From: Clostridiales bacterium
GTDB taxonomy: Bacteria > Bacillota > Clostridia > Oscillospirales > Oscillospiraceae
DNA: 21,413 nt
Direction of reading: 5' to 3'
Assembly: GCA_009774055.1 (NCBI GenBank)
Contig: VSNB01000018.1
Location: forward strand, 1-21,413
How positions within the stretch are numbered: position 1 is the stretch's first letter; every line of letters begins with the position of its first letter. Of the stretch, positions 6,687 through 14,776 are shown piece after piece. Made by a program: the position numbers and the translations under genes. The notes under the pieces were generated by a model. The model was given only the letters and a program-made list of their open reading frames with translations. It was not told the origin of the DNA and did not search any database.

Positions 6687-7430
6687 TCAGCTGCGGGCTT
6701 GGCCGCCGACGTGGATGATCTCGCCGGTGATATAGCTGGCGGCGTCACTGGCCAGGAAGAGGAAGGTGTTGGCCAGGTCCTCCGGCTCGCCGATGCGGCG
6801 CAGGGGAATCTGGTTGATGAGGGGGGCAATGACCTCCTTGGGCACGGCCTGCATCATGTCCGTGTTGGTGATGCCCGGCGCTACGGCGTTGACCCGGATG
6901 CCCTTGGGGCCCAGCTCCCGGGCCAGGGAGAGGGTCATGCCGTTGATGGCGGCCTTGCTGGTGGGATAGGCCACGCCGCTGGGCTGTCCGTAGCGGCTGA
7001 CCATGCTGCTGGTGTTGAGGATGCAGCCGGAGCCCTGGGCCTCCATGGCGTCATAGACCGCGCGGATGCAGTAAAATACCGCGTCCACGTTCAGGCTCAT
7101 CACCTTGTGAAACAGCTCCGGAGTATAGGCGGAGAGGGGGTCGGAGGAGGACATGCCGGCATTGTTTACCAGAATGTCGATGCGGCCGTACTTCTCCCGG
7201 ACGCCGTCGAAGGCGGCCTTGATGGAAGCGTAGTCCGTCAGGTCCGGGGCGATGCCCTCCACGGGCCAGTCGGGGTGAGCCTCCTTCAGCTTGGCCACGG
7301 CCTTCTCCGCTGTCTCCTGCCGGGAGCCGCACAGGATGACTGTGGCATGATTTTCCAGATATTTCTCCACGATGGCGTACCCGATGCCCCGGGTGCCGCC
7401 GGTAACGATGGCGACCTTATTTTTCAGCAT
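6687..7430 (-). CDS. Short-chain dehydrogenase/reductase (FabG-like)
   Basis: A 247-residue classical SDR oxidoreductase, cytoplasmic, using a nicotinamide cofactor. Visible features are the TGGTRGIG dinucleotide loop at residues 10-17 and Arg37 after the second strand, which favours NADP(H). NNAG lies at 89-92, and the catalytic tetrad is Asn114, Ser142, Tyr155 and Lys159 (YPTSK). VNAVAPGITNTDM follows. The C-terminus (EIIHVGGQARS) departs from the usual VDGG ending of FabG. AAGGAGG sits upstream of the ATG at 7430. There is no fatty-acid gene nearby, so a stand-alone carbonyl or hydroxysteroid-type reductase is as likely as 3-oxoacyl-ACP reductase. The substrate is unknown. A striking palindrome block lies directly upstream. 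Confidence 0.9.
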   Translation of the reverse strand: MLKNKVAIVTGGTRGIGYAIVEKYLENHATVILCGSRQETAEKAVAKLKEAHPDWPVEGIAPDLTDYASIKAAFDGVREKYGRIDILVNNAGMSSSDPLSAYTPELFHKVMSLNVDAVFYCIRAVYDAMEAQGSGCILNTSSMVSRYGQPSGVAYPTSKAAINGMTLSLARELGPKGIRVNAVAPGITNTDMMQAVPKEVIAPLINQIPLRRIGEPEDLANTFLFLASDAASYITGEIIHVGGQARS

Positions 7431-7457
7431 AATAGATTCCTCCTTGTGATGTGTTTA

Positions 7458-7584
7458 TATTATTTCCGAGCTTAAAGCTCGGAAATAATACATTTGATTC
7501 AAGCTGTTTTGCTTGCTGTTGTAAACAGCGGCAACCGCAAAACATGGCAAATATTACTTCCGACCTTTCGATTCGGAAGTAATA
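7458..7584. repeat. Nested palindrome block upstream of the SDR gene (MITE-like or operator array)
   Basis: This AT-rich 127-base block sits in a GC-rich region. Its left end is a perfect palindrome with 16-base arms (TATTATTTCCGAGCTT, one central A, 7458-7490). Its right end is a second hairpin with 12-base arms TATTACTTCCGA (7552-7563) and TCGGAAGTAATA (7573-7584). The motif TATTAYTTCCGA therefore occurs four times, and the outer ends form imperfect terminal inverted repeats. Inside, ATTTG (7492-7496) pairs with CAAAT (7548-7552), and GTTTTGC (7506-7512) pairs with GCAAAAC (7537-7543). It encodes no protein. It may be a small non-autonomous element, or a tandem binding site controlling the SDR gene. 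Confidence 0.7.
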
Positions 7585-7590
7585 GTATAC

Positions 7591-7627
7591 GCCGCCCCGC
7601 CCCGTTTCATCAAACGGGCAGGGCGGC
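7591..7627. terminator. Strong hairpin after ackA
   Basis: GCCGCCC and CCCGTTT arms, with a small internal loop, close over CATC against AAACGGG and GGGCGGC. It starts 10 bases past the ackA stop on the minus strand. The T-run (GTTTTTA) lies on the plus-strand side, so in the ackA direction it lacks a U-tract. It may still terminate or stabilise the ackA message. Confidence 0.6.
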
Positions 7628-7636
7628 GCTGTGTTT

Positions 7637-8824
7637 TTACTTGCAGAGGGCGGCGGTGTCCATGGCGATCATCAGTTCCTCATTGGTAGGAATGACGAAG
7701 ATCTTCACCTTGGAATCGGCGGCGGACACGTCCACCTCCTGGCCGCGGGTGTTGTTCTTCTCCGCGTCCATCTTCACGCCCATGTACTCCATGCCCTCGC
7801 AGATCTGATGGCGCAGGTCGATGGAGTTTTCGCCGATGCCAGCGGTGAACACGATGGCGTCCACCCCGCCCATGGCGGTGGCGTAGGCACCGATAAACTT
7901 CTTTACCTCATAGATGAACTTCTCCAGGGCCAGCGCCGCGCGCTCGTTGCCCTTGTCCGCAGCCTCGGCCAGGTCCCGGAAGTCGGAGCTGACGCCGGAA
8001 ATGCCCAGTACGCCGCTCTTCTTGTTGAGGATGTTCAGCATCTCCTTAATGTCGTAGCCGTACCGGCCCATGAGGTACTCCAGGATGGTGGCGTCCACGT
8101 CACCGGAGCGGGTGCCCATGGGGAAGCCGGCGAGGGGCCCCAGGCCCATGGTGGTGTCCACGCACTTGCCGTCCACCACGGCAGAGAGGGAGGAGCCGTT
8201 GCCCAGGTGGCAGCAGATCACCTTGCTGTGCTCCGGATTGCCCAGCATGTCAATGGCCCGGGCGGAGACGTAGCGGTGGCTGGTGCCGTGGAAGCCATAT
8301 CGGCGGACGTCGTCCTTCTCATAGTACTCGTAGGGAATGGCGTAGATGTACGCCTTGGAGGGCATGGTCATATGGAAGGCGGTGTCGAACACGGCTACCT
8401 GGGGGGTCTTGGGCATGATCTTCTGGCAGGCCTCGATGCCCATGAGGTTGGCGGGATTGTGGAGGGGGCCCAGGGGGATGCACTTCTTGATGGCCTCGAT
8501 GCATTTGTCATCGATGATGCAGCTCTCCGTGAAGGCCATGCCGCCGTGGAGGACGCGGTGGCCCACAGCGGCGATCTCGTCGGTGGACTTGATGACGCCC
8601 TTGACCGGGTCCACCATGATATCCAGCACCGCCTGGATGGCCTCGCCATGGGTGGGCATGGGGATGTCCTGCTTCACGTCCTCGCGGCCGGGAACCTTGT
8701 GGGTCAGGCGGCCATCGATGCCGATGCGCTCGCACAGGCCCTTGGCGAAGACCTCGCCGCCCTCGGACTCCATGAACTGGTACTTCAGGGAAGAGCTGCC
8801 CGCGTTGATGATCAGAATTTTCAT
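7637..8824 (-). CDS. ackA: Acetate kinase
   Basis: A 395-residue acetate kinase of normal length. It converts acetyl phosphate plus ADP to acetate plus ATP, the energy-yielding end of acetate fermentation. The N-terminal ILIINAGSSSLKYQF, GHRVLHGG (substrate arginine), FHGTSHRYVS, GTRSGDVDATI and the late VIPTNEELMIAMDT are all present and carry the known phosphate-, metal- and acetate-binding residues. The ATG at 8824 has AAGGAGA about 9 bases upstream. Phosphotransacetylase (pta), its usual partner, is not adjacent. The gene is divergent from tmcAL, whose enzyme uses acetate. Confidence 0.97.
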   Translation of the reverse strand: MKILIINAGSSSLKYQFMESEGGEVFAKGLCERIGIDGRLTHKVPGREDVKQDIPMPTHGEAIQAVLDIMVDPVKGVIKSTDEIAAVGHRVLHGGMAFTESCIIDDKCIEAIKKCIPLGPLHNPANLMGIEACQKIMPKTPQVAVFDTAFHMTMPSKAYIYAIPYEYYEKDDVRRYGFHGTSHRYVSARAIDMLGNPEHSKVICCHLGNGSSLSAVVDGKCVDTTMGLGPLAGFPMGTRSGDVDATILEYLMGRYGYDIKEMLNILNKKSGVLGISGVSSDFRDLAEAADKGNERAALALEKFIYEVKKFIGAYATAMGGVDAIVFTAGIGENSIDLRHQICEGMEYMGVKMDAEKNNTRGQEVDVSAADSKVKIFVIPTNEELMIAMDTAALCK

Positions 8825-8923
8825 CCGTCATTTCTCCTTGTATTGTTATTGTTTTGTTATTTTTTGTTTCCAGCCTGTCTCTTGCTTTTCCAGCGGGAGG
8901 CGGCTAGAATAATACCATCCCAT

Positions 8924-8952
8924 ATTGTAGACTATTTGCGCCGGTAAGACAA
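8924..8952 (-). promoter_or_regulatory. ackA promoter
   Basis: On the minus strand TTGTCT (8947-8952) and TACAAT (8924-8929) are separated by 17 bases, giving a roughly 90-base leader before the ackA start. The remaining part of the 187-base divergent gap is AT-rich; I could not identify a clear promoter for tmcAL in it. Confidence 0.6.
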
Positions 8953-9011
8953 CCATTTTTAGGAAGTTTTTCTAAAAAATTTTGCGGACCGGCTGTCGGA
9001 GGAGGCGGACT

Positions 9012-10229
9012 GTGGCCGTTGCGGGCATTATCGCGGAGTACAACCCCTTTCACCGGGGCCACGCCTGGCAGATCGCAGAGATCCGCCGGCGGCTGGGGGA
9101 GGATACCGCCGTGGCGGTCTGTATGAGCGGCAGCTTTGTCCAGCGGGGGGATTTCGCCCTTCTGGGCAAGCATGCCCGGGCGGAAATGGCCCTGGCGGGC
9201 GGAGCGGACCTGGTGCTGGAGCTGCCCACGCCCTGGTCCGCCGCCGGAGCGGAGGGGTTTGCCCAGGGGGGCGCGGCCCTGCTGGACGGAACCGGGGTGG
9301 CGACCCACCTGGCCTTCGGCTGCGAGTGCGGGGACCTGGAGCCCCTTCGGACAGTAGCGGAGTGCCTGGACAGCCCGGCATATCATGCGCTCCTGCGCCA
9401 GTTTGCCGGCGGAGGCGTGACCTTTGCCGCCGCGCGGCAGGCGGCGGTCCAGGCACTGGCGGGAGAGGCGGCGGAGTGTCTGTCCCGGCCCAACAATGCC
9501 CTGGCGGTGGAGTACCTGCGGGCGCTGAGGGAGCGGGGAAGCGCCATGGAGCCTTTGGCTCTGCCCCGGGTGGGCGCGGGCCACGACAGCGGGGAGGAGA
9601 GTGATTGTCCCTCTGCCTCCGCCATCCGCAGCCGGATTTTTGCCGGCGGGGACTGGAAGGCGATGTTGCCGGAGGCGTCCGCGGCAATCCTTTCCCGGGA
9701 AATGGAGGCCGGACGGGCCCCGGTGCGCCTGGAAAATTGCCAGCGGGCGGTTCTGTTCCAGCTGCGCAGGATGGGGGAGGAGGACTTCCGCCCCTATGAC
9801 GGCGGAAATGAGGGGCTGTACCATCGTTTCTATGCCGCCGTCCACAGCGGAGCGACGATAGAAGAGATTCTCTCCGCCGCGAAAACCCGGCGGTATCCAA
9901 TGGCGCGCCTCCGGCGGATGCTGCTGCAGAGCTGCCTGGGCGTTCCCCAGGCGCGCCGGGGGGAGACGCCGCCCTACCTGCGGGTCCTGGGGGCCAGCGA
10001 GCGGGGAAGAGCGTTGCTGGGGGAGATGCGGCGGACCGCGTCCCTGCCGGTGATTACCAAGCCGGGCCATGTCCGGCGGCTGGGAGCGGAGGTCCAGCGG
10101 GTCTTCGACCAGGAGGCCCGGTGTACGGACCTGTACGCGCTGGCCTATCCCGACCTGGGGCAGGCCGCGCCGGAGGGCGAGTATGCCGCCGCGCCAGTGA
10201 TGGCGGGGCTGAAGAAGGGGAGTACGTGA
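9012..10229 (+). CDS. tmcAL: tRNA(Met) cytidine acetate ligase (TmcAL/YlbM family)
   Basis: A 405-residue HIGH-superfamily nucleotidyltransferase. In Bacillus this family makes N4-acetylcytidine at C34 of elongator tRNA-Met, activating acetate with ATP. Signatures are AGIIAEYNPFHRGH at the N-terminus (ATP site), MSGSFVQRGDFALLGKHARAEMAL, GADLVLELPTPWSAAGAEGFAQGG, FGCECGD, RPNNALAVEYLRAL and PSASAIRSRI. The start is GTG at 9012, with GGAGGAGG about 6 bases upstream and the family's first strand (VAVAGIIAEYNP) right after it. A longer TTG start at 8982 would lie over this ribosome site. Its stop overlaps the next start (TGATG), so the two are translationally coupled. The position divergent from ackA links it to acetate supply, which is an inference. 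Confidence 0.93.
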   Translation: MAVAGIIAEYNPFHRGHAWQIAEIRRRLGEDTAVAVCMSGSFVQRGDFALLGKHARAEMALAGGADLVLELPTPWSAAGAEGFAQGGAALLDGTGVATHLAFGCECGDLEPLRTVAECLDSPAYHALLRQFAGGGVTFAAARQAAVQALAGEAAECLSRPNNALAVEYLRALRERGSAMEPLALPRVGAGHDSGEESDCPSASAIRSRIFAGGDWKAMLPEASAAILSREMEAGRAPVRLENCQRAVLFQLRRMGEEDFRPYDGGNEGLYHRFYAAVHSGATIEEILSAAKTRRYPMARLRRMLLQSCLGVPQARRGETPPYLRVLGASERGRALLGEMRRTASLPVITKPGHVRRLGAEVQRVFDQEARCTDLYALAYPDLGQAAPEGEYAAAPVMAGLKKGST

Positions 10230-11044
10230 TGAAGAAACCGTTTGTTGCTCTACTGGCAGCTTGTATCCTGCTGCTGGCGGCCTGCGCGGGGCTGGCCGCG
10301 TCCGCCTCCGTGCCAGAGGTGGACAAGGCATATGAGGAGCCGGCCTATGTGTTTGAGCAGACCAGGGCACAAGAGGAGTATCCCGCCGAAGACGGGGCGG
10401 TAGGGGCCCGCTATTCCTGCCAGCTGCTGATGCTTACCGTCTCCAATCAGGATAGGCTCTCCCCGGAGGACGGTACGGCGGCGGCGCAGGCCGCAGAAAA
10501 TTTCAACAGTAAGATGCACAGCCTGATGATTGACGCCGTAGGCGCGGGCCAGACCATGAGCGAGCTGGCTGAAGAGGTTGAGAGCGCCGCCGGAGCCTAC
10601 TACGACGAGACGGAGGCCGGTTATGTCCAGGATGGACAAATTGTCAGCATCCGGGTGGACAACATCAGCTACACCGGCGGGGCCCACCCCAACCGTTATG
10701 TGGTCAGCTATCTCTTCGATCTGGAGGCGGGGCAGTTCATCGACCCCCTCCAGTTGGCGGATGACCCGGAGACGCTGCGCACCGGTGCGGCGGCGCGGCT
10801 GCTGGAAAAAGCGGAAGAGCACCCGGCGTTTGACTCCTTCTGGCAGGATTACCCGGATCTGATCGCCCGTTGGAACGAGGGGACCGTCCTCTTTGACGGG
10901 GCGGGGATGAAGGTCATCTACTCCCCTTACGAGATCGCCCCTTACGGAATGGGGGACGTGGAACTGTCGCTGGACTGGGAGGAGCTGGAGCCCCTGCTGG
11001 GTCCAGAGGGCATGGAACGCCTGGGCAGGACGGAGATGAAGTAA
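10229..11044 (+). CDS. DUF3298/DUF4163 (RsiV-like) lipoprotein
   Basis: A 271-residue predicted exported lipoprotein. MKKPFVALLAACILLLAAC gives a basic start, a hydrophobic core and a lipobox LAAC with Cys19. The mature part has a DUF4163-like segment and then a DUF3298-like C-terminus. The hallmarks are SYTGGAHPNRYVVSYLFDLEAGQ in the middle and VIYSPYEIAPYGMGDVEL near the end. In Bacillus RsiV this fold binds lysozyme, but here there is no anti-sigma N-terminus and no sigma factor gene, so a sensor or substrate-binding role outside the membrane is only a guess. Its ATG overlaps the tmcAL stop by one base, so it depends on tmcAL translation. A long hairpin follows it. Confidence 0.85.
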   Translation: MKKPFVALLAACILLLAACAGLAASASVPEVDKAYEEPAYVFEQTRAQEEYPAEDGAVGARYSCQLLMLTVSNQDRLSPEDGTAAAQAAENFNSKMHSLMIDAVGAGQTMSELAEEVESAAGAYYDETEAGYVQDGQIVSIRVDNISYTGGAHPNRYVVSYLFDLEAGQFIDPLQLADDPETLRTGAAARLLEKAEEHPAFDSFWQDYPDLIARWNEGTVLFDGAGMKVIYSPYEIAPYGMGDVELSLDWEELEPLLGPEGMERLGRTEMK

Positions 11045-11049
11045 AAACA

Positions 11050-11081
11050 GACGCCGGCAGGGAATCGTCCCTGCCGGCGTC
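11050..11081 (+). terminator. Hairpin terminator after the lipoprotein gene
   Basis: A perfect 14-base-pair stem (GACGCCGGCAGGGA / TCCCTGCCGGCGTC) with loop ATCG begins 6 bases after the stop codon. It is followed by CTGTTGTC, so the T-tract is weak. Confidence 0.8.
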
Positions 11082-11152
11082 CTGTTGTCAGGGACCCTTC
11101 AAAAAACCGGCGGCTTTTTTCAAGGGAAGCTATGGCATTTTCCGGAAGGATA

Positions 11153-11161
11153 TGGTACAAT
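11153..11161 (+). promoter_or_regulatory. Extended -10 promoter of the histidine kinase operon
   Basis: TGG-TACAAT is an extended -10 (TGn plus TACAAT), about 60 bases before the kinase start. A good -35 is not seen at the usual distance, which extended -10 promoters tolerate. Confidence 0.5.
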
Positions 11162-11222
11162 ATACCCTGCGCTGGTTTGGCGCGATTTGCTGATGAATGA
11201 AAAAGCCGATGGGAGGCGTGGC

Positions 11223-12860
11223 GTGGGGATGGAAACAGTTGACAACGGCGGCCGGGTCCGGCGGATTGAGGAGCTGGAGCGGGAGAACGAGGCGATGAAG
11301 GAGGCTTTGGCGGCGGCGGAGGCCGCCAACCAGGCCAAAAGCCGGTTTCTCTCCAACATGTCTCACGATATCCGTACGCCCATGAACGCCATCATGGGCA
11401 TGACGGCCATTGGCCTGAGCCATATTGACGAAAAGGCTCGGGTGCAGGACTGCCTGGAAAAGATCCGCACGGCCTCCGCCCATTTGATGAGCCTGGTCAA
11501 CGACGTCCTGGATATGTCCCGGATTGACAGCGGGAGGATGACCCTCAGTGAGGAGCGGTTTTCCCTGGCGGACCTGGTTCATGATCTGGCTGTGATCCTC
11601 CGCCCCCAGGCGGAGCAGAAGGGGCAGGAGCTGACCTTCGAGATCGGCCGGATTGAGGAGGAGAACCTGGTGGGGGACCCCCTCCGCCTGCGGCAGATTT
11701 TGGTAAACATCATCGGCAACGCGGTGAAATATACCCAGGAAGGCGGCGCCATCCTGGTCCGCTTTGCCCAGAGGCTGGCCGGAGAGGGCCGGGTTTGGCT
11801 GGACTTCCTCTGCGAGGACAACGGCATGGGCATGAGCGAGGAGTTCCTGCAGAGGATATTCCTGCCCTTCGAGCGGGTGCGCAGCGGCGCGGTCAACCAG
11901 ATCGAGGGCACCGGCCTGGGCATGTCCATCGTGAAGAATCTGGTGGACAGCATGGGGGGCCGGATCGAGGTTGAGAGTCAGGAAGGGAAGGGCAGCCGGT
12001 TTACCGTGGCGCTGCCCCTGCCCGTTTCCCCCGGGAACCGGGAGGCGGCGCTGCCTGCGGGAGGATGCGTGCTGGTGGCGGAGAGCCAGGACCGGCGGTC
12101 GCAGCAGCTGGAGGAGTGCCTGCGGGAGATCGGCCTGATGCCGGTGCGGGTAACCGCCGGGACGGAGGCCGTCACCCGCTTGACGGAGGCCCGGTACGAG
12201 AACCGGATGCCCTGGGCCATGCTCCTGGGCCAGGAGCTGTCGGATATGCAGCCGCTGGATGCGGCGGCCCACGTGCGGCAGCTGGCGGGGAAGGAGTTCC
12301 CCATCCTGCTGGTGTCGGAGGGGGACTGGGCCCAGATGGAGTATCGGGCCGTCCGGGCCGGCGTCAGCGATTTCGTGCCCTGTCCGCTGTTTCGCAGCCG
12401 GCTGACAGGCGCGCTCTCCCGCCTGATCTGCGGCGAAGGGGAGGACGCCGGCGGGACCGGGTCCCGGGACGCGGACTACAGGAGCTATCGTGCCCTTCTG
12501 GTGGAGGATAACGAGCTGAATCTGGAGATTGCCTCGGAGCTGCTGGGGATGACCGGCATCCAGGTGGAGACGGCGGAGAACGGCTGGAAGGCGGTGGAAC
12601 GGTTCGCCGCCGCGCCGGAGGGCTACTTCGACCTCATATTTATGGACATCCAGATGCCCGTCATGGACGGATATGAGGCCGTCCGGCGTATCCGGGCGAT
12701 GGAGCGGACCGACGGGAAGAGCGTCTGGATCGTGGCCATGACGGCCAACGCCTTTGTGGAGGATGTGCGCCTGTCCAGGCAGGCGGGTATGAATGAGCAT
12801 CTTTCCAAGCCGGTGGACCTGGAGCGTCTGCAGGACGTGCTGCGCCGGCAGTTTGGCTGA
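11223..12860 (+). CDS. Cytoplasmic hybrid histidine kinase with pseudo-receiver and receiver
   Basis: A 545-residue protein with no signal peptide or membrane helix. Residues about 10-35 are a short coiled coil (IEELERENEAMKEALAAAEA). The dimerisation/phosphoacceptor domain has His48 in FLSNMSHDIRTPMNAIMGM. The ATPase domain shows ILVNIIGNAVKYT (N box), DNGMGM (G1), FLPFERV (F box) and GTGLGMSIVKNLV (G2). A first receiver (about 280-405) is degenerate: the acceptor Asp is replaced in AMLLGQEL, and the conserved Lys is replaced in PCPLFRSRL. The final receiver is complete: LLVEDNELN, Asp475 in FMDIQMPVMDGYEAV, Thr507, and Lys529 in SKPVD. The GTG at 11223 is chosen because GGGAGG is 6 bases upstream; ATG at 11229 is the alternative, and ATG 11193 has no ribosome site. 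There is no sensor domain, so the input must be a partner or the pseudo-receiver. Confidence 0.9.
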   Translation: MGMETVDNGGRVRRIEELERENEAMKEALAAAEAANQAKSRFLSNMSHDIRTPMNAIMGMTAIGLSHIDEKARVQDCLEKIRTASAHLMSLVNDVLDMSRIDSGRMTLSEERFSLADLVHDLAVILRPQAEQKGQELTFEIGRIEEENLVGDPLRLRQILVNIIGNAVKYTQEGGAILVRFAQRLAGEGRVWLDFLCEDNGMGMSEEFLQRIFLPFERVRSGAVNQIEGTGLGMSIVKNLVDSMGGRIEVESQEGKGSRFTVALPLPVSPGNREAALPAGGCVLVAESQDRRSQQLEECLREIGLMPVRVTAGTEAVTRLTEARYENRMPWAMLLGQELSDMQPLDAAAHVRQLAGKEFPILLVSEGDWAQMEYRAVRAGVSDFVPCPLFRSRLTGALSRLICGEGEDAGGTGSRDADYRSYRALLVEDNELNLEIASELLGMTGIQVETAENGWKAVERFAAAPEGYFDLIFMDIQMPVMDGYEAVRRIRAMERTDGKSVWIVAMTANAFVEDVRLSRQAGMNEHLSKPVDLERLQDVLRRQFG

Positions 12861-12891
12861 GGCGGCGCAAGCGGGAGGGAGACGGCGGAGT

Positions 12892-14754
12892 ATGCAGGCA
12901 TATCAAGAGGAATACATAGCCAATCTCAAGGAGATTGCCGCGCTTGCCGACCGAAGAAAGCCGGAGGCGCTGACCTTCTCGGCCTATGAGCTGCGCCGGC
13001 GTCAGAAAGAAGGGCTGGCCCGGCAGAAGGTGAAGCGGAACGTGGAGCTGCTGCGGGGCGGCCTGGTCCCGGCGCTGGACCACCTGTTTGAGGCGAAAGA
13101 GGAGGAGGTCCAGGAGCTGGAGGACTTTGCCGCCAAACTCGCAGGCGGCGTGGACGCGGGGCTCTTCCGTCGGATTCATCAGGCGCTGCTGAGCCTGGCC
13201 CGGCTGAAGCGGGACAGGACCGCTACTATCCGGGAGCTGTACTGGCTGGGTATGGGGTACTACTGGCTGTGCAACAATCTGGCTGGCCTGGATCTGGAGC
13301 TGATTGAGAAATACGTGAGCCGGATGCGCCTGTGCTTCACTGAGGCGGCGGCGTATTTGAAATATTTTGACGAGATCGAGGATACGGAAACCCGGGGGTA
13401 TATCCTGCGCTCCCGGGCCAACATGGCTCTGGGCCCCTTCAAGTCCCAGGGGGGGAAGATCCGGCTGGTCCGGGAAACCCTTCGGATTATGCAGGATGAG
13501 CACTATCAGGAGGTGGAGCCGAACCTGCCCTGGGAGCGGTATCTCTACATGACCCACCAGCAGATGGCCAGCAGCATCGCCCACGACAAGTCGAAGGTCA
13601 TGTCTCCGGAGGATACCGCCAGCATCATGGAGTCGGTTTACATCGTCTACCAGCAGCGAATCCAGGAGGCGGAGGCCCAGCACGAGCGGCCGACCCTTCG
13701 GTGGGCCTTCCCCTGCTGTACCATCGAGTATTACTGCGGCCTGTATGATTTTGGCCGGCTGCTGGCAAAAATTGAGAAGCTGCTGGATGCGGCGGACCCG
13801 GAGGACCATTCGCCGGAGGGCGTATACGGCATCGTATCCCTGCCGGCCTTCTACTGTCAGTATCTGATGCAGGAGCCGGAGCGGATTCCCGGCAGGGCGG
13901 CCTATGTGGACGGCCTGTACCGGAGGGCGCTGGACTACGTGGATTCCTTCCCCGCCGAGGAGCAGGAGAACCTGGCCCTCTACCTCTGGCAGCTGAGCTG
14001 CACCTATATCGAGACGGGCGGCGGGATGTCCTACGGCGCGTTTCTGGAGGAGATCATGCTGCGCTTCGCGCCGGAGCTCTACCTCCACTCCCGGATGGTG
14101 GCGGCGGCCTGCCGGGCTGTGTGCGCGTTGATCCTGGAGGAGGAGCCGGACTTTTTTGACGATATGGAGGGCATCGCCGATGAGGCGGACCCGGCGGAGA
14201 AGCGGCGGAAGATTTTGGATGCCGCCGTACAGTACGGCCTGCTCCACGATGCGGGAAAGGTGAGCCTGCTGCAGTTTTTTGCCCAGACCGGCCGCCAGTG
14301 GCTGGAGGAGGAATACGAGGTGGCCCGCCTGCACACGATGGTGGGGGAGTCCATGCTGAGGGAGCGGGCCTCTACCCGGCCCTATGCCGCCGCCGCCCTG
14401 GGCCACCACGCCTGGTATGACGGCTCCGCCTACGGCTACCCCGCCGCTTACCGGCGGCTGGAGTGTCCGGGGCGGCAGATGGTGGATGTGGTGGGGCTGA
14501 TGGACTGGCTGGAGAATGTGACGGGCTCGGGACAGGCCAGCTCGGGAATCGAAATGAGCTTTGACGAGGCGGTGGAGGAGGCCGTGGCCCTGGAGGGGCG
14601 GCGGTTTTCGCCGCTGCTCACCGCCCGGCTGCGGGATAAGCAGGTGACGGACCGGATCTGTCAGGCATTCCAGGAGGGCCGGCGGGAGGCGTACCGCCGG
14701 ATGTACGAGCGGGAAACAAACCATGTTTGCGATGCCGGAAACGGCATGAATTGA
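12892..14754 (+). CDS. Large helical protein with C-terminal variant HD-GYP domain
   Basis: A 620-residue cytoplasmic protein. Residues 1 to about 430 are helix-rich and not recognised; the opening is charged and coiled-coil-like, and the middle has TPR-like spacing of aromatic and alanine residues. The C-terminus resembles HD-GYP cyclic-di-GMP phosphodiesterases: LLHDAGKV with His452-Asp453, then LHTMVGESML, HHAWYDGSAYGYP (505-517), and VGLMDWLENVTG in place of the usual ADVFDALT. The HD, HH and GYP parts are kept, but two extra residues lie between DG and GYP and the last Asp is missing. Catalysis is therefore plausible, not certain. The gene begins 31 bases after the kinase stop (GGGAGGG and GGCGGAG upstream). 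It has no receiver of its own, so it may be governed by the kinase receiver in trans. That link is inferred. Confidence 0.78.
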   Translation: MQAYQEEYIANLKEIAALADRRKPEALTFSAYELRRRQKEGLARQKVKRNVELLRGGLVPALDHLFEAKEEEVQELEDFAAKLAGGVDAGLFRRIHQALLSLARLKRDRTATIRELYWLGMGYYWLCNNLAGLDLELIEKYVSRMRLCFTEAAAYLKYFDEIEDTETRGYILRSRANMALGPFKSQGGKIRLVRETLRIMQDEHYQEVEPNLPWERYLYMTHQQMASSIAHDKSKVMSPEDTASIMESVYIVYQQRIQEAEAQHERPTLRWAFPCCTIEYYCGLYDFGRLLAKIEKLLDAADPEDHSPEGVYGIVSLPAFYCQYLMQEPERIPGRAAYVDGLYRRALDYVDSFPAEEQENLALYLWQLSCTYIETGGGMSYGAFLEEIMLRFAPELYLHSRMVAAACRAVCALILEEEPDFFDDMEGIADEADPAEKRRKILDAAVQYGLLHDAGKVSLLQFFAQTGRQWLEEEYEVARLHTMVGESMLRERASTRPYAAAALGHHAWYDGSAYGYPAAYRRLECPGRQMVDVVGLMDWLENVTGSGQASSGIEMSFDEAVEEAVALEGRRFSPLLTARLRDKQVTDRICQAFQEGRREAYRRMYERETNHVCDAGNGMN

Positions 14755-14776
14755 TAGGAAAGGTGAGGAATAAAAA

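Noticed and set aside
7631..8947. 438-residue open frame on the plus strand over ackA
   Set aside because: It is antisense to acetate kinase, which is certain from its motifs.
8904..10370. 488-residue open frame on the minus strand over tmcAL
   Set aside because: It is antisense to TmcAL, rich in Pro, Gly and Arg, and has no family signature.
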